NCBI GenBank assembly: GCA_016209895.1
Contig: JACQVH010000137.1
Location: 1-36,981, forward strand
Direction of reading: 5' to 3'
Length of the DNA stretch: 36,981 nucleotides
From: Candidatus Hydrogenedentota bacterium
GTDB lineage: Bacteria > Hydrogenedentota > Hydrogenedentia > Hydrogenedentales > SLHB01
Both the position numbers and the translations under genes were made by a program. Positions 13,100-21,298 of this stretch are shown here, one piece after another. How positions within the stretch are numbered: position 1 is the stretch's first letter; every line of letters begins with the position of its first letter. The notes under the pieces are model-generated. The model saw nothing but the letters and a program-made list of their open reading frames with translations, had not been told where the DNA came from and ran no database searches.

Positions 13100-14221
13100 T
13101 CAATGAAGCCCCAACTCCCGATACACGTTCAGGATGCGCTGGGACACGTGTTTCCAGTCAAAACGGGTCTCGAAAAGTCGGCGGCCATTCTCGCCCAGTT
13201 CGCGATGTAGTTCGGAGTGGTCTCGCCAGTGAAGGATGGTATTGCGCAGCCCTTCGTCGTCGTGGTACGGCAGCCGTGCGCCACAATTGAACGTGCTGAC
13301 TACGTCCGTGGAGGGAGACTCGGCGTTACACAGCACCGCCGTGGAACACATGAACGCTTCGAACATACCGCTCGAGTTTGGGGTGTGATTCAGTCCGACG
13401 CCGGGGTCATGATAGGAGTAGATGGCGTCGGCCATAAAAGTCTGTTCGATGACGTCGCTCGGATGCAGATTGCCCAGATATTCCACGTGGGGCGCACCGT
13501 CGAACAGCTTGAGGTAGGAGCGGTCCTTGACTGGTCCCGCGACAAGGATTCGCACGCGCTCGAGGCCCCGAGTGACGCGCACCAGCTTGCGGAGTCCTCG
13601 GAGCCGGGCCACCGGGCCCGCGTAGAGTATGACCAGTTCATTGCGCATGGGCTTCTGCCATTCGGGGTTGACACTGTCGTAGGGGCAGTTGGCGGCGACC
13701 ACCAAACGTCGGGGCGCGCTCCAGCCCAACATTTGTTTGCGGGATTCATCCACGACGATGACGCCGTCGGACTTGCGCACGCACAATTGCTCGGCCCAGG
13801 CAAAACTGGACCGCAGGAATTTCGGCAAATTCCGCGTGCGCGGAGCATAGAAGTCATAGATATCAAACACCAGCTTCGTGCGTTTGAGCCACTTGACCAC
13901 CAGGGCCGGCGCGGCGGTGTCAAAATCACAAGCGTGAATTCCGTCGGCGGGATGGAAGAGCAGATAGAAGAACTCGCAAAGCCACCACAATGGTAGGGAG
14001 AGGAAGACCGTTTTGTTGGCGTAAGAGCCGGGAATCCGGCAGTGGCGAACCGACGTGCCATCCCGCACTTCATGTTTGTTATGTTCCGCAGTCCGGTCCC
14101 AGCAATACACCGAGACCTCGAACCCGGCCTCCCGAAACATGCGCAATTCATTGCGCTGGCGAGTTTCCTGGATCGCCGGGCTGGAACAGGTGACGATTAT
14201 CCGGCGAGAAGCATGGTCCAT
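13100..14221 (-). CDS. GT4-like glycosyltransferase, tandem copy 1
   Basis: 373 aa from ATG 14221 (GGAG 7 nt upstream). GT-B-type glycosyltransferase, cytoplasmic and probably membrane-associated through the aromatic segment LSLPLWWLCEFFYLLF. N-terminal features are the acceptor-side RNELRMFREAGFEVSVYCWDR and the HACDFDTAAPAL stretch typical of family 4 relatives. C-terminal donor-side features are VEYLGNLHPSDV and the E-x7-E-like segment MFEAFMCSTAVLCNAE, which binds the sugar nucleotide. It transfers an unknown sugar, presumably to a surface glycan. A clearly paralogous gene lies 295 nt upstream in the same orientation. The 3' end sits about 120 bp from convergent tRNA-Glu. Confidence 0.87.
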   Translation of the reverse strand: MDHASRRIIVTCSSPAIQETRQRNELRMFREAGFEVSVYCWDRTAEHNKHEVRDGTSVRHCRIPGSYANKTVFLSLPLWWLCEFFYLLFHPADGIHACDFDTAAPALVVKWLKRTKLVFDIYDFYAPRTRNLPKFLRSSFAWAEQLCVRKSDGVIVVDESRKQMLGWSAPRRLVVAANCPYDSVNPEWQKPMRNELVILYAGPVARLRGLRKLVRVTRGLERVRILVAGPVKDRSYLKLFDGAPHVEYLGNLHPSDVIEQTFMADAIYSYHDPGVGLNHTPNSSGMFEAFMCSTAVLCNAESPSTDVVSTFNCGARLPYHDDEGLRNTILHWRDHSELHRELGENGRRLFETRFDWKHVSQRILNVYRELGLH

Positions 14222-14516
14222 GGCGCCACTCCAGTCGGAGAAGTGATTTCAACCATTCTTAACAAGCGAGGCAGTCGAATCTTAAGCGTGCGCTGGCTCG
14301 GACAATGGGAAGAACGGTCTACGATCGTGCTGCGGCCTTTATCTATATGTCCTAAAACAACTTAGGAACGACGAACGAATTGTTCGAAAAGTGCTTGATA
14401 TTTGGATCGGGACCGAGACCCACTCGAAGTTGTGGGTTGTCTGAGGCCCAACACGGCCGGAAGAACACCCGAACCGTGATCGGGCAGACCGTGTTCGAAC
14501 TGCGCAACGGAGGCGA
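14222..14516. other. Spacer between the two glycosyltransferase genes with an inverted repeat
   Basis: No gene seen. The notable element is TCCTAA/TTAGGA (14350-14355 and 14362-14367) around a 6-nt loop, in the AT-rich middle of the spacer upstream of copy 1. It could be an operator or part of the leader; no strong promoter is evident. Confidence 0.4.
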
Positions 14517-15656
14517 CTAGCCCAATCCCATTTCACGATATACTTGGAGAATGGCTTCGGACACCCGCCTCCAGTCATAGCGCGATTCGAAGAGGCGGCG
14601 CCCGTTGCGGCCAAATTCACGGGGTATTTCCGGGTGGTCTCGCCATTGGAGGATGGTCTCGCGCAGTCTCTCATCATCGTCGTACGGCAGGCGCATACCA
14701 CAGTGGTTTTCGCTGACGACCTGCGTCGAGGGCGGTTCCGCGTTGCACAGTACCGCCGTGGAACACATGAAGGCCTCGAACATCTTCGTGGAATTGGCGG
14801 TGCGATTGATTTCGAGAGCCGGGTCATAGTATGAATACACGGCGTCGGCATTGAAGGTGTGAAGGGTCACGTCGCGCGGGTCCAGATGGCCAAGATATTC
14901 TACGTGCGGGGCGTCCTCGAGTAATTTGCGGTACGACTCGTCTTTGATCGGACCGGCGATGATTACGCGTACACGTTCCAAGTCTTCGGTGAGCCGGATG
15001 AGCTTGCGAATACCGCGAAACCGCGCGATCAAGCCGCCATAGAAGATTACGAGTTCGTTGCGCTCCGGCTTTTTCCAATCGGAATTGACGCCGTCGTACG
15101 GGCAATTGACGGCCGTGACCAGGCGACGCGGCGACGCTCTTCCCAACAAGTACTTTCGCGACTCGTCTACGATAATGACCGCGTCGGCGCGCCGCGCACA
15201 GAATTGCTCGGCCCGCTCGAAGACGGAACGTAGGAATCGGGGCAGCGTGCGAGTGCGGGCGGCGTAGAAGTCGTAAACGTCAAAAACGACCTTGGTGCGC
15301 TTGATCCACTTTACCAATAGCGCCGGCACGACCGTGTCGAAATCGCAGGCGTGGATGCCGTGGGCGCGGTGGAAAAGAAGATAGAAAAACTCGCAGAGCC
15401 ACCACAGAGGCATCGAAAAGAACAGCGTCTTGCTGGCATACGATCCAGGGGCTCGACAACGGTGAATCCAGGTCCCGTCCTGCTCCTCATGTTTGGGGTG
15501 CTCGGCTCTTCGGTCCCAGCAGTAGACCGCGACGTCATAGCCGGCCTCGCGGAACATACGGAGCTCATTGCGCAACCGGCTTTCGTGAACCGCCGGGCTG
15601 GAGCGCGTAAGAATGATTCGACGGCGGGGCGGGTTCGCGAGCGCACGATCGGCCAC
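14517..15656 (-). CDS. GT4-like glycosyltransferase, tandem copy 2
   Basis: 379 aa from GTG 15656 (AAGGATTAG upstream). It is collinear with copy 1 over the full length and shares long identical stretches: RNELRMFREAG, HKHE/PKHEE, LPLWWLCEFFYLLFH, GIHACDFDT, VVDESRK, MFEAFMCSTAVLCNAE, the WRDH box and GRRLFE near the C-terminus. The same GT-B assignment and donor-site E-x7-E segment apply. Differences cluster in the N-terminal acceptor half and near VYSYYDPALEINRTANS, so acceptor or donor preference may differ between the two. It follows a methyltransferase stump by 10 nt, indicating a rearranged glycan cluster. Confidence 0.87.
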   Translation of the reverse strand: MADRALANPPRRRIILTRSSPAVHESRLRNELRMFREAGYDVAVYCWDRRAEHPKHEEQDGTWIHRCRAPGSYASKTLFFSMPLWWLCEFFYLLFHRAHGIHACDFDTVVPALLVKWIKRTKVVFDVYDFYAARTRTLPRFLRSVFERAEQFCARRADAVIIVDESRKYLLGRASPRRLVTAVNCPYDGVNSDWKKPERNELVIFYGGLIARFRGIRKLIRLTEDLERVRVIIAGPIKDESYRKLLEDAPHVEYLGHLDPRDVTLHTFNADAVYSYYDPALEINRTANSTKMFEAFMCSTAVLCNAEPPSTQVVSENHCGMRLPYDDDERLRETILQWRDHPEIPREFGRNGRRLFESRYDWRRVSEAILQVYREMGLG

Positions 15657-15666
15657 GGGCTAATCC

Positions 15667-15894
15667 TTAATCCTGCGAATCCATAAACTGGTGCCTTTTT
15701 CGCCGCGAAACAAGGCGTGGCAATTCCCAAAGGCGGGCCGGCAGTTTCGAAGTGTCAGGCACCGGTTCGTAGAAATGGTTGTGAACGACATGAATCCCGA
15801 GCCGTTGCCAGAAGGGGAAGGTGGTCTTGATCGCGCGCCGGAGCACAGCATGGTACCCCCGTCTTGCCAGGGATCGTAGGTTCACTAAAGGCAT
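15667..15894 (-). pseudogene. N-terminal stump of a SAM-dependent methyltransferase-like gene
   Basis: From ATG 15894 the product reads RRGYHAVLRRAIKTTFPFWQRLGIHVVHNHFYEPVPDTSKLPARLWE. The LGIHVxxxHFYEPxPDTxxLPxxLW pattern is the N-terminal lead-in of a family of class I methyltransferases found in glycan clusters. The Rossmann domain that should follow is absent; after about 60 residues the frame runs into unrelated sequence and stops 10 nt before the glycosyltransferase start. Probably the scar of a deletion that joined the two genes. Confidence 0.5.
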
Positions 15895-16015
15895 CCTGTA
15901 TTGCCGTGTTGTCCGCAGGAAAACGCATTTTAGCAATCGAGTAGAGGTTTATCAACGCCACGCGGGGGCCGGGCAAGGACAAAGGACAAATTACAGAGGA
16001 CAATTGAACCGCGGT

Positions 16016-16041
16016 CTCCTGGTTGTGCAAGCAACCAGGAG
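16016..16041. promoter_or_regulatory. Perfect 10-bp inverted repeat upstream of the ABC transporter
   Basis: Arms CTCCTGGTTG and CAACCAGGAG around a 6-nt loop, 77 nt before the ABC ATPase start, between divergent genes. No T-tract follows on the plus strand. It could be a transcription-factor operator or a leader hairpin of the transporter mRNA. Confidence 0.5.
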
Positions 16042-16118
16042 TCGGCCTTATGGGGTGCGGGAGCGGGTGTGCTATAACGTCTTTGGGTTTGAGAAGACCA
16101 AATGGGGAACGGGTCCTG

Positions 16119-16886
16119 ATGGACGATTCATATTGTATCGAGACGGTGGGGCTCACGAAGGACTACGGCAAGAAGCGGGCCGTGGATGCGCTCGAACTGC
16201 GCGTGGCGCGGGGCACATTTTACGGGTTTCTGGGGCCGAACGGGGCGGGTAAGTCCACGACGATCAAAATGCTGACGGGCTTGACCGCGTTGAGCGGGGG
16301 GTCCGCGCGGATTCTCGGTTTCGACCTCGCGCGGGAGTCGCTCGAGATCAAGGGCCGCATTGGGGTGGTGCCGGAGGATCTCTGCCTCTTCGAGAACTTG
16401 ACCGCGCGCGAGTACCTTACTTTTATCGCGCGGATGTATCGCATGCCGCGAAATGTGATTTCAGACCGATGCGAGGAGTTGCTCGTCCTGCTCGGGCTGG
16501 CGGATACGGATAAGACGCTTGTGCTCGAATTCTCGCACGGCATGAAGAAGAAGCTGTCGCTGGCGGCGGCGCTGATCCACAATCCGGAACTACTCTTCCT
16601 CGATGAACCTTTCGAGGGGATTGACCCGATCGCGTCGCGCACCATCCGCGCGGTGCTCGAACGCCTGGTGCAGCGGGAGGCCACCATCTTTCTGACGTCG
16701 CATATCCTCGAGATCGTCGAGAAGCTCTGCACGCACGTCGGGATCATCCACCAGGGCCGACTCGTTCAACAGGGACCCTTGGACAGCCTGGCCGAGGGCG
16801 TCACGCTCGAAGAGGCCTTCGTGAAGGCGGTGGGCGAACCGGAGCAGGCGGCGGCCGGTTTGTCCTGGCTGACCGGAGCGGAATAA
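16119..16886 (+). CDS. ABC transporter ATP-binding protein
   Basis: 255-aa nucleotide-binding subunit energising an exporter at the inner membrane. Walker A is GPNGAGKST (39-47) and Walker B is LLFLDE (158-163), followed by PFEG. The H-loop histidine is in LTSHILE (H195). The signature loop is FSHGMKKK (138-145), a common variant of LSGGQ in ABC-2-type drug/lipid/polysaccharide exporters. The segment IGVVPEDLCLFENLTAREYL is typical of that subfamily. I chose ATG 16119 because homology begins there; an upstream ATG in the same frame would add unrelated residues. The stop overlaps the start of the permease gene (TAATG), so the two are translationally coupled. Confidence 0.95.
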   Translation: MDDSYCIETVGLTKDYGKKRAVDALELRVARGTFYGFLGPNGAGKSTTIKMLTGLTALSGGSARILGFDLARESLEIKGRIGVVPEDLCLFENLTAREYLTFIARMYRMPRNVISDRCEELLVLLGLADTDKTLVLEFSHGMKKKLSLAAALIHNPELLFLDEPFEGIDPIASRTIRAVLERLVQREATIFLTSHILEIVEKLCTHVGIIHQGRLVQQGPLDSLAEGVTLEEAFVKAVGEPEQAAAGLSWLTGAE

Positions 16887-18673
16887 TGCTTGGCCAGCTT
16901 GCCGCGCTGTTATGGTTGCGATTCCTCCTGCTGCGACACCTTTGGGTCGGGTCCGCGACGCGCCGGTTCTCATTCATCCTGATGGCCATTGTCGGGGCCG
17001 TGTTGACCATGTTTGCCTTCGGGCTGGCCGTGGGGCTGTTCGTTCTGGGCATGATGTTGCCTGTGGAGATTGACGACTCACCGGCCGCGTCGCTTATCAT
17101 TCTCGCCATTTGCGACTGCCTCCTATTCGCCTTTCTGCTGTTCTGGGGCATCGGACTTTCGGTCGAACTGCAGCGATCGGAAAGCATTGACTTTCGGAAG
17201 ATGCTCTATCTGCCGGTGTCGCTGCGGATGGTTTTTCTGCTCAATTTCTGTGTCTCGCTGCTGAGTCCCGCCGCGGTTTTTTTTCTGCTGCCCAGCATCG
17301 GTCTCCTGTTGGGACTCAGCGTCGGTTTCGGCCCGTTGCTCCTACTCGGGATACCGCTGGCGGTTCTCTTTTACCTGAGCCTGGCGGCATGGACCTATTA
17401 CTTGCGCGGACTCCTGGCGATCCTCATGGAGAACAAGCGGCGCCGGCGGCTTATCCTGGTTGTTCTGCCGCTGGTATTCGTGGTCGTAGGCCAGCTACCG
17501 TACCTCTTGACGCGAACGCTCGCTCACAATCCGGAACGACGGGTGCGTCGCGCGATCGAGGAAGCGAGCGAACGGGTCCGCGAGTCCGCGAATTCGGAGA
17601 CCGGCGCCGGCAACGCGACGCCGTCCTACGCCGACTTGGATTTCGTGAAGGCCTTCGTTGCGGCCAACCAGATCATTCCGCTCGGTTGGCTTCCGTACGG
17701 CATCTACGCGTTGATCGATCGGAACGCGACGGCCGGGTTGCTCTGCTTCCTCGGCGTCATGGCGATTGGCGGGCTCGGCCTGGGCGTGGGGTATCGCTCG
17801 ACCGTCAACTATTACGTCGGCAAACCCGGCCGCGAACGGGCCGCGCCCGCCGTGGAGGCAAAGACCGCGCAGCGGCGAACGGTCTTGACGGCCCGGACCT
17901 TGCCCTGGTTGGCGGACGATACTACGGCCTTCGCGTGGGCCGCGTTCCTTACTTACTTGCGCCATCCCCAGATTCGCGTGCTGGTCGCGTCGAACGTGAT
18001 CTTCGGTCTCATCTTCGGCTTAGCCTACCTGCCTTCCTCGTTCAGCGAATCCACGTTTCTTAGCAACATGCCGCCCGCCTTCATCCTGGTTTGGCCGATG
18101 CTCGGCGGAGCCGGTCTCCTGTTCAATCTGTTCGGGGTGGACGGCGCCGGCTTCCGCGCGCTCGTGCTGCTTCCGGCGTCACGTCGGAAGTATCTTTTGG
18201 CCAAGAATATCGCTTTGTTTCCCTTCGTCGGTGGGATGTGCGTGCTGTTCCTTTTGCTAACCGTAATTCTACTTCGATCCCCTGCCCGCAGTCTGGCCCT
18301 GGCATGCCTGCAAGTGTTCCAACTCTATTTCCTGTTCTGCGCCGCTGGAAACTTCATGTCCATCGTCCTGCCGTTTCGCATGAGCCCCGAAGCCATGCGC
18401 AACGCCGGCAAGAATCCGATGTTCTGGTTGGTCGGCATGGCCTCGTTTGTCTTGTTTTCGCTGTTGATGGTCCCCACGGCGGTCTGCGTATTATTGGACT
18501 TCGTACTCGGCGATGCGTGGGGCATTCCCAGCGTCTCCTGGGGACTCATCGCCTCCCTCGTCACACTAACGCTCACGGCCATTGCCTATAAGCTCAGCCT
18601 CGGCCCCGCGGGAACGCTGCTGCAGAACCGCGAACAGAAAATCCTCGACACCCTCACCCGCGACCGCGAATGA
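16886..18673 (+). CDS. ABC-2-type transporter permease, large
   Basis: 595-aa polytopic membrane partner of the preceding ATPase, coupled through a TAATG overlap. Hydrophobic segments appear in two blocks. The first is at roughly residues 30-60, 70-95, 115-150, 155-185 and 190-215. The second is at about 285-305 and, after a charged cytoplasmic stretch (GRERAAPAVEAKTAQRRTV), from 370 to the C-terminus. A long hydrophilic section around residues 220-265 contains an acidic/Ser-rich stretch. No substrate-binding protein or outer-membrane component lies beside it, which suits an exporter. Its neighbourhood of glycosyltransferases and a nucleotide-sugar dehydrogenase makes a glycan or lipid substrate plausible, but this is inference. 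Confidence 0.85.
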   Translation: MLGQLAALLWLRFLLLRHLWVGSATRRFSFILMAIVGAVLTMFAFGLAVGLFVLGMMLPVEIDDSPAASLIILAICDCLLFAFLLFWGIGLSVELQRSESIDFRKMLYLPVSLRMVFLLNFCVSLLSPAAVFFLLPSIGLLLGLSVGFGPLLLLGIPLAVLFYLSLAAWTYYLRGLLAILMENKRRRRLILVVLPLVFVVVGQLPYLLTRTLAHNPERRVRRAIEEASERVRESANSETGAGNATPSYADLDFVKAFVAANQIIPLGWLPYGIYALIDRNATAGLLCFLGVMAIGGLGLGVGYRSTVNYYVGKPGRERAAPAVEAKTAQRRTVLTARTLPWLADDTTAFAWAAFLTYLRHPQIRVLVASNVIFGLIFGLAYLPSSFSESTFLSNMPPAFILVWPMLGGAGLLFNLFGVDGAGFRALVLLPASRRKYLLAKNIALFPFVGGMCVLFLLLTVILLRSPARSLALACLQVFQLYFLFCAAGNFMSIVLPFRMSPEAMRNAGKNPMFWLVGMASFVLFSLLMVPTAVCVLLDFVLGDAWGIPSVSWGLIASLVTLTLTAIAYKLSLGPAGTLLQNREQKILDTLTRDRE

Positions 18674-18793
18674 GAAGGGGTATTCGATTTTGATTTTTCG
18701 ATTGCCGATTTCTTCTTTTGGTTAGCGGAGCGAGATTTCCGCGTGATCATGCTCGGCAAGCGGATCGATTTTCCGGTATTCACTTGCACCGCA

Positions 18794-18824
18794 TTGCTCC
18801 TCGCGCCGCGCCGTGTGATATACT
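18794..18824 (+). promoter_or_regulatory. Candidate promoter of the nucleotide-sugar dehydrogenase
   Basis: TTGCTC (18794-18799) and GATATACT (-10 at 18817-18824 depending on register, 17-19 bp spacer), about 40 nt before the ATG at 18866. Moderate match only. Confidence 0.35.
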
Positions 18825-18865
18825 TCGCCGCGATTTCCGCAGAAAAAGAGAGGTTGGGGAATTCC

Positions 18866-20182
18866 ATGCCGCAGAACCTTAGAGCGAAATTGCAGAACAA
18901 CACGGCTGTGGGCGGCGTCATCGGTCTCGGCTACGTGGGGTTGCCGTTGGTGCAGCATCTATGCCGCGCGGGGTATCGAGTCCTCGGTTTCGACATTGAC
19001 CCGGAGAAGGTGGCGAAACTCGGTCGCGGCGAAAGTTATATCAAGCATATTTTACCGGACTGGATACGCGAGACGGTACAATCGGGTGCGTTCGAGGCGA
19101 CGGCGGATTTTGCGCGGCTCGTCGAGAGCGACTGCATCAGCATCTGCGTGCCGACGCCGCTGGACAAGAACTTCGAGCCGGACTTGCAGTATGTCCGCTG
19201 TACCGCCGAGGCGATCGCTGCGAACCTGCGTCCGCGACAGTTGATTATCCTCGAAAGCACCACGTATCCGGGCACGACCCAGGAGTTGGTCCTGCCGATT
19301 CTGGAGCGCAGCGGGCTGAAGGTGGGAAAGGACTTCTTCCTGTCCTTCTCGCCGGAACGCGAAGACCCGGGCAACCCCCGGTATTCGATTCACAACATTC
19401 CCAAGGTAGTCGGCGGCGTCACGCCGGAATGCACTTCGCTTACCGCTGAATACTACGGGAAAATCTTCGAGCGCGTCGTCACCGTGAGCACGCCGGCCGC
19501 AGCCGAACTGACCAAGTTGCTGGAAAATATCTTTCGTAGCGTCAATATCGCGCTCGTGAACGAATTGAAGATGCTGTGTGACCGTATGGGTATTGACGTG
19601 TGGGAAGTGATTACCGCCGCCGCCACGAAGCCCTTCGGTTTCATGCCGTTCTACCCCGGTCCGGGTCTCGGTGGCCATTGCATCCCGATTGACCCCTTCT
19701 ACCTGAGTTGGAAGGCGCGCGAATACGAATTCCGCACGCGGTTCATCGAGTTGGCGGGCGAAATTAACACGTCCATGCCTTATTACGTGGTCACGCGCAC
19801 GATGGAGGCGCTCAACGACCGGGGCGTGACGCTCAAGGGTGCGCGCGTGCTCGTGCTCGGCGCAGCGTACAAGAAAGACGTGGACGACATGCGCGAATCG
19901 CCCGGGATCAAGATCATGGATCTGTTGCTGAAACGCGGGGCCCACGTGGACTATAACGACCCGCACGTACCCCGTTTCCAGCACCTGCGCCATTACGACT
20001 TCGAAATGTCGTCGGTCGCGCTAACCGAGCAAATGCTGGCAAGCTACGACTGCGTCTTGATCGCCACCGACCACAGCGCCTACGACTACGCATGGATTGT
20101 GAAACACGCGCGGCTAGTGATGGACACCCGTAACGCCACCGGCAAACTCACCGAGCACCGGGACCGGATTGTGAAAGCCTAG
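18866..20182 (+). CDS. UDP-glucose/GDP-mannose-type nucleotide-sugar 6-dehydrogenase (WbpA/UDP-N-acetylglucosamine type)
   Basis: 438-aa NAD-dependent enzyme oxidising C6 of a nucleotide sugar to the uronate in two steps. Visible are the NAD-binding GLGYVGLP (20-27), CVPTPLD (94-100), the ESTTYPGTT segment (130-138) and FSPEREDPGN (161-170). The catalytic Cys272 lies in GPGLGGHCIPIDPFYLSWKA, followed by GAAYKKDVDDMRESP and DYNDPHVP in the C-terminal UDP-binding domain. The GHCIPIDPFYL form and DPGN are more like UDP-N-acetyl-hexosamine dehydrogenases than UDP-glucose dehydrogenase. The start is ATG 18866 with GAGAGG/GGGGA upstream; the frame is open further upstream but without homology. It supplies precursors for surface polysaccharide. 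Confidence 0.93.
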   Translation: MPQNLRAKLQNNTAVGGVIGLGYVGLPLVQHLCRAGYRVLGFDIDPEKVAKLGRGESYIKHILPDWIRETVQSGAFEATADFARLVESDCISICVPTPLDKNFEPDLQYVRCTAEAIAANLRPRQLIILESTTYPGTTQELVLPILERSGLKVGKDFFLSFSPEREDPGNPRYSIHNIPKVVGGVTPECTSLTAEYYGKIFERVVTVSTPAAAELTKLLENIFRSVNIALVNELKMLCDRMGIDVWEVITAAATKPFGFMPFYPGPGLGGHCIPIDPFYLSWKAREYEFRTRFIELAGEINTSMPYYVVTRTMEALNDRGVTLKGARVLVLGAAYKKDVDDMRESPGIKIMDLLLKRGAHVDYNDPHVPRFQHLRHYDFEMSSVALTEQMLASYDCVLIATDHSAYDYAWIVKHARLVMDTRNATGKLTEHRDRIVKA

Positions 20183-20197
20183 ACGACGGGATTCGTC

Positions 20198-20347
20198 ATG
20201 GAAAGTCTGAAATCTATCACGATTAGACTTTCGGTCGCGGCGATTATCATCACAATCGCGATAATCGTTTATATTGTCTATGCTCTAGACAAGGCTACCG
20301 CTTCGTGGCTGTCGCGGCAAGTTCATCTTACTCAGGATTGTGAGTAA
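20198..20347 (+). CDS. Possible 49-aa single-pass membrane peptide
   Basis: An ATG 15 nt after the dehydrogenase stop opens a 49-codon frame. It encodes a basic start (MESLKSITIRLS), a strongly hydrophobic Ile/Val helix (about residues 13-28) and a polar C-terminus. No clear ribosome-binding site is seen (GACGGGATTCGTC precedes it), so translation would rely on coupling. Its TAA stop lies inside the right arm of an inverted repeat. No family recognised; it may be real or chance. Confidence 0.35.
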   Translation: MESLKSITIRLSVAAIIITIAIIVYIVYALDKATASWLSRQVHLTQDCE

Positions 20348-20370
20348 GTTTACTCAAAGCATTGAGTAAA
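20328..20370. repeat. Two adjacent perfect inverted repeats built from TTACTCA/TGAGTAA
   Basis: Hairpin 1 has arms TTACTCA (20328-20334) and TGAGTAA (20341-20347) around a 6-nt loop. Hairpin 2 has arms TTTACTCA (20349-20356) and TGAGTAAA (20363-20370), again around 6 nt. They are separated by one base, so the 7-mer occurs four times in alternating orientation. They could be paired operators or the terminal marks of an inserted element; an ATPase-like gene remnant starts 11 bp further on. Confidence 0.75.
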
Positions 20371-20381
20371 TTGTAAGCAGC

Positions 20382-20543
20382 ATGGGTGGATGCTCAAACG
20401 TTCCGTGCGGGGCCTCGCTGGCAAATTCGGTGGTCGGAACCAACATCGAGTTATTTTACTTGGCTGGACGGAATTGCGAAGTGGACCTGATTTTGATTCG
20501 GGGCAAGTCTGTTTTCCGATTTTCTGCAAATTCCCATCGCTGA
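20382..20543 (+). pseudogene. C-terminal remnant of a DUF4143-type AAA ATPase
   Basis: A 53-codon frame from ATG 20382 reads ASLANSVVGTNIELFYLAGRNCEVDLILIRGKSV. This resembles the PD-(D/E)xK-like C-terminal domain of DUF4143 ATPases (a hydrophobic helix, then YLxGRxxxEVDLIL-RGK), including the Glu-Val-Asp core. The ATPase part is missing, and the end is frameshifted or terminated. These ATPases are often mobile and found with toxin-antitoxin genes, as here. Confidence 0.4.
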
Positions 20544-20583
20544 CTGGTTCTGATTGACACGCGCCCTGCGGGGAATCTGTGTA

Positions 20584-20919
20584 TTAGAGGAATTCGACAC
20601 GATTAGTCATGTCAACGGCTGTCAACTGGTCGTGTATCAACGTCAGGTGACTAACGATTCGACCGACTGAGTGCGCGTGTTCAGTGAGAAATACGATACC
20701 CGCGTGGCTTTCGCCCAGCGCGGCGGCGGCCAAGTAGTCTGCGTCGCCCGTGACAATAATCCATCCTTGACGCGCGGCGAATCTCATCTGGTCCTTGTCG
20801 GGTGAACCCCCACGCCTCGCTTCAAACGTTGTCAGTACGTCAATTCTTCTGCGCCGAAGGCCTTGAGCCACGGCATTTGGGATGTGCTCATCCAAATAGA
20901 AGCGGACTTCGTCAGCCAC
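20584..20919 (-). CDS. DUF5615 PIN-like protein, probable toxin
   Basis: 111 aa. The PIN-like core is clear: FYLDEHIP at the N-terminus (first acidic residues), DVLTTFEAR, the DKDQMRFAARQGWIIVTGDADYL segment with the central acidic pair, then GIVFLTEH. PIN-fold proteins of this type are presumed Mg-dependent RNases. It overlaps by 8 nt the 3' end of the DUF433 gene upstream, the usual order for this toxin-antitoxin-like pair. No decay is visible. Confidence 0.85.
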   Translation of the reverse strand: MADEVRFYLDEHIPNAVAQGLRRRRIDVLTTFEARRGGSPDKDQMRFAARQGWIIVTGDADYLAAAALGESHAGIVFLTEHAHSVGRIVSHLTLIHDQLTAVDMTNRVEFL

Positions 20920-21211
20920 GTATCTTTTCTTCTAAAAGGGACGGGAACAGGCGACGGCTGCGCTTGATCAAATTCCTATCAGCTCTGATTTCTTGGGCGA
21001 TTTCGTCACGGTGGTCGTAATAATAGGCAAGAGCCGAGTATACTTTCGCGAGCGTCAGCCCCGGATATTCGGAAACAATTTCGTCGGCACTCATTCCAAG
21101 CCGCTCGTGCCAGAACGCAATATCCTGTACGCGAATTCGATGTCCTGCGAGCCGCGCTTTACCTCCGCAAACACCGGGTGTGCGGACAATGTAATCGGTT
21201 GCTATCCTCAT
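20912..21211 (-). CDS. DUF433 protein, probable antitoxin of the DUF5615 pair
   Basis: 99 aa from ATG 21211, where AGGA lies 6 nt upstream; a TTG one codon earlier is possible. The family pattern is intact: YIVRTPGVCGGKARLAGHRIRVQDIAFWHERLGMSADEIVSEYPGLTLAKVYSALAYYYDHRDEI. The RLAGHRIRVQDI and GMSADEI-YPGLTxAxVxxALxYY segments form the winged-helix-like DNA-binding module of DUF433. The C-terminal tail (residues 80-99) is basic. It probably binds and neutralises the DUF5615 protein and autoregulates the pair. The product acts in the cytoplasm. Confidence 0.85.
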   Translation of the reverse strand: MRIATDYIVRTPGVCGGKARLAGHRIRVQDIAFWHERLGMSADEIVSEYPGLTLAKVYSALAYYYDHRDEIAQEIRADRNLIKRSRRLFPSLLEEKIRG

Positions 21212-21298
21212 CAAAGTTCCTTATTTACCTGAAGCGAGGTCGGCGTCGTTACGCGCTAGTTGCGGCGCTCGGGACACCGGCTCTCCCGCTCCCGCTTA

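Noticed and set aside
19052..19993. 313-codon antisense frame opposite the nucleotide-sugar dehydrogenase
   Set aside because: A shadow of a strong plus-strand gene; no independent support.
20554..20559. TTGACA as a promoter -35 on the plus strand
   Set aside because: It points into the 3' end of a convergent gene with no plus-strand gene behind it and no good -10 at 16-18 bp.
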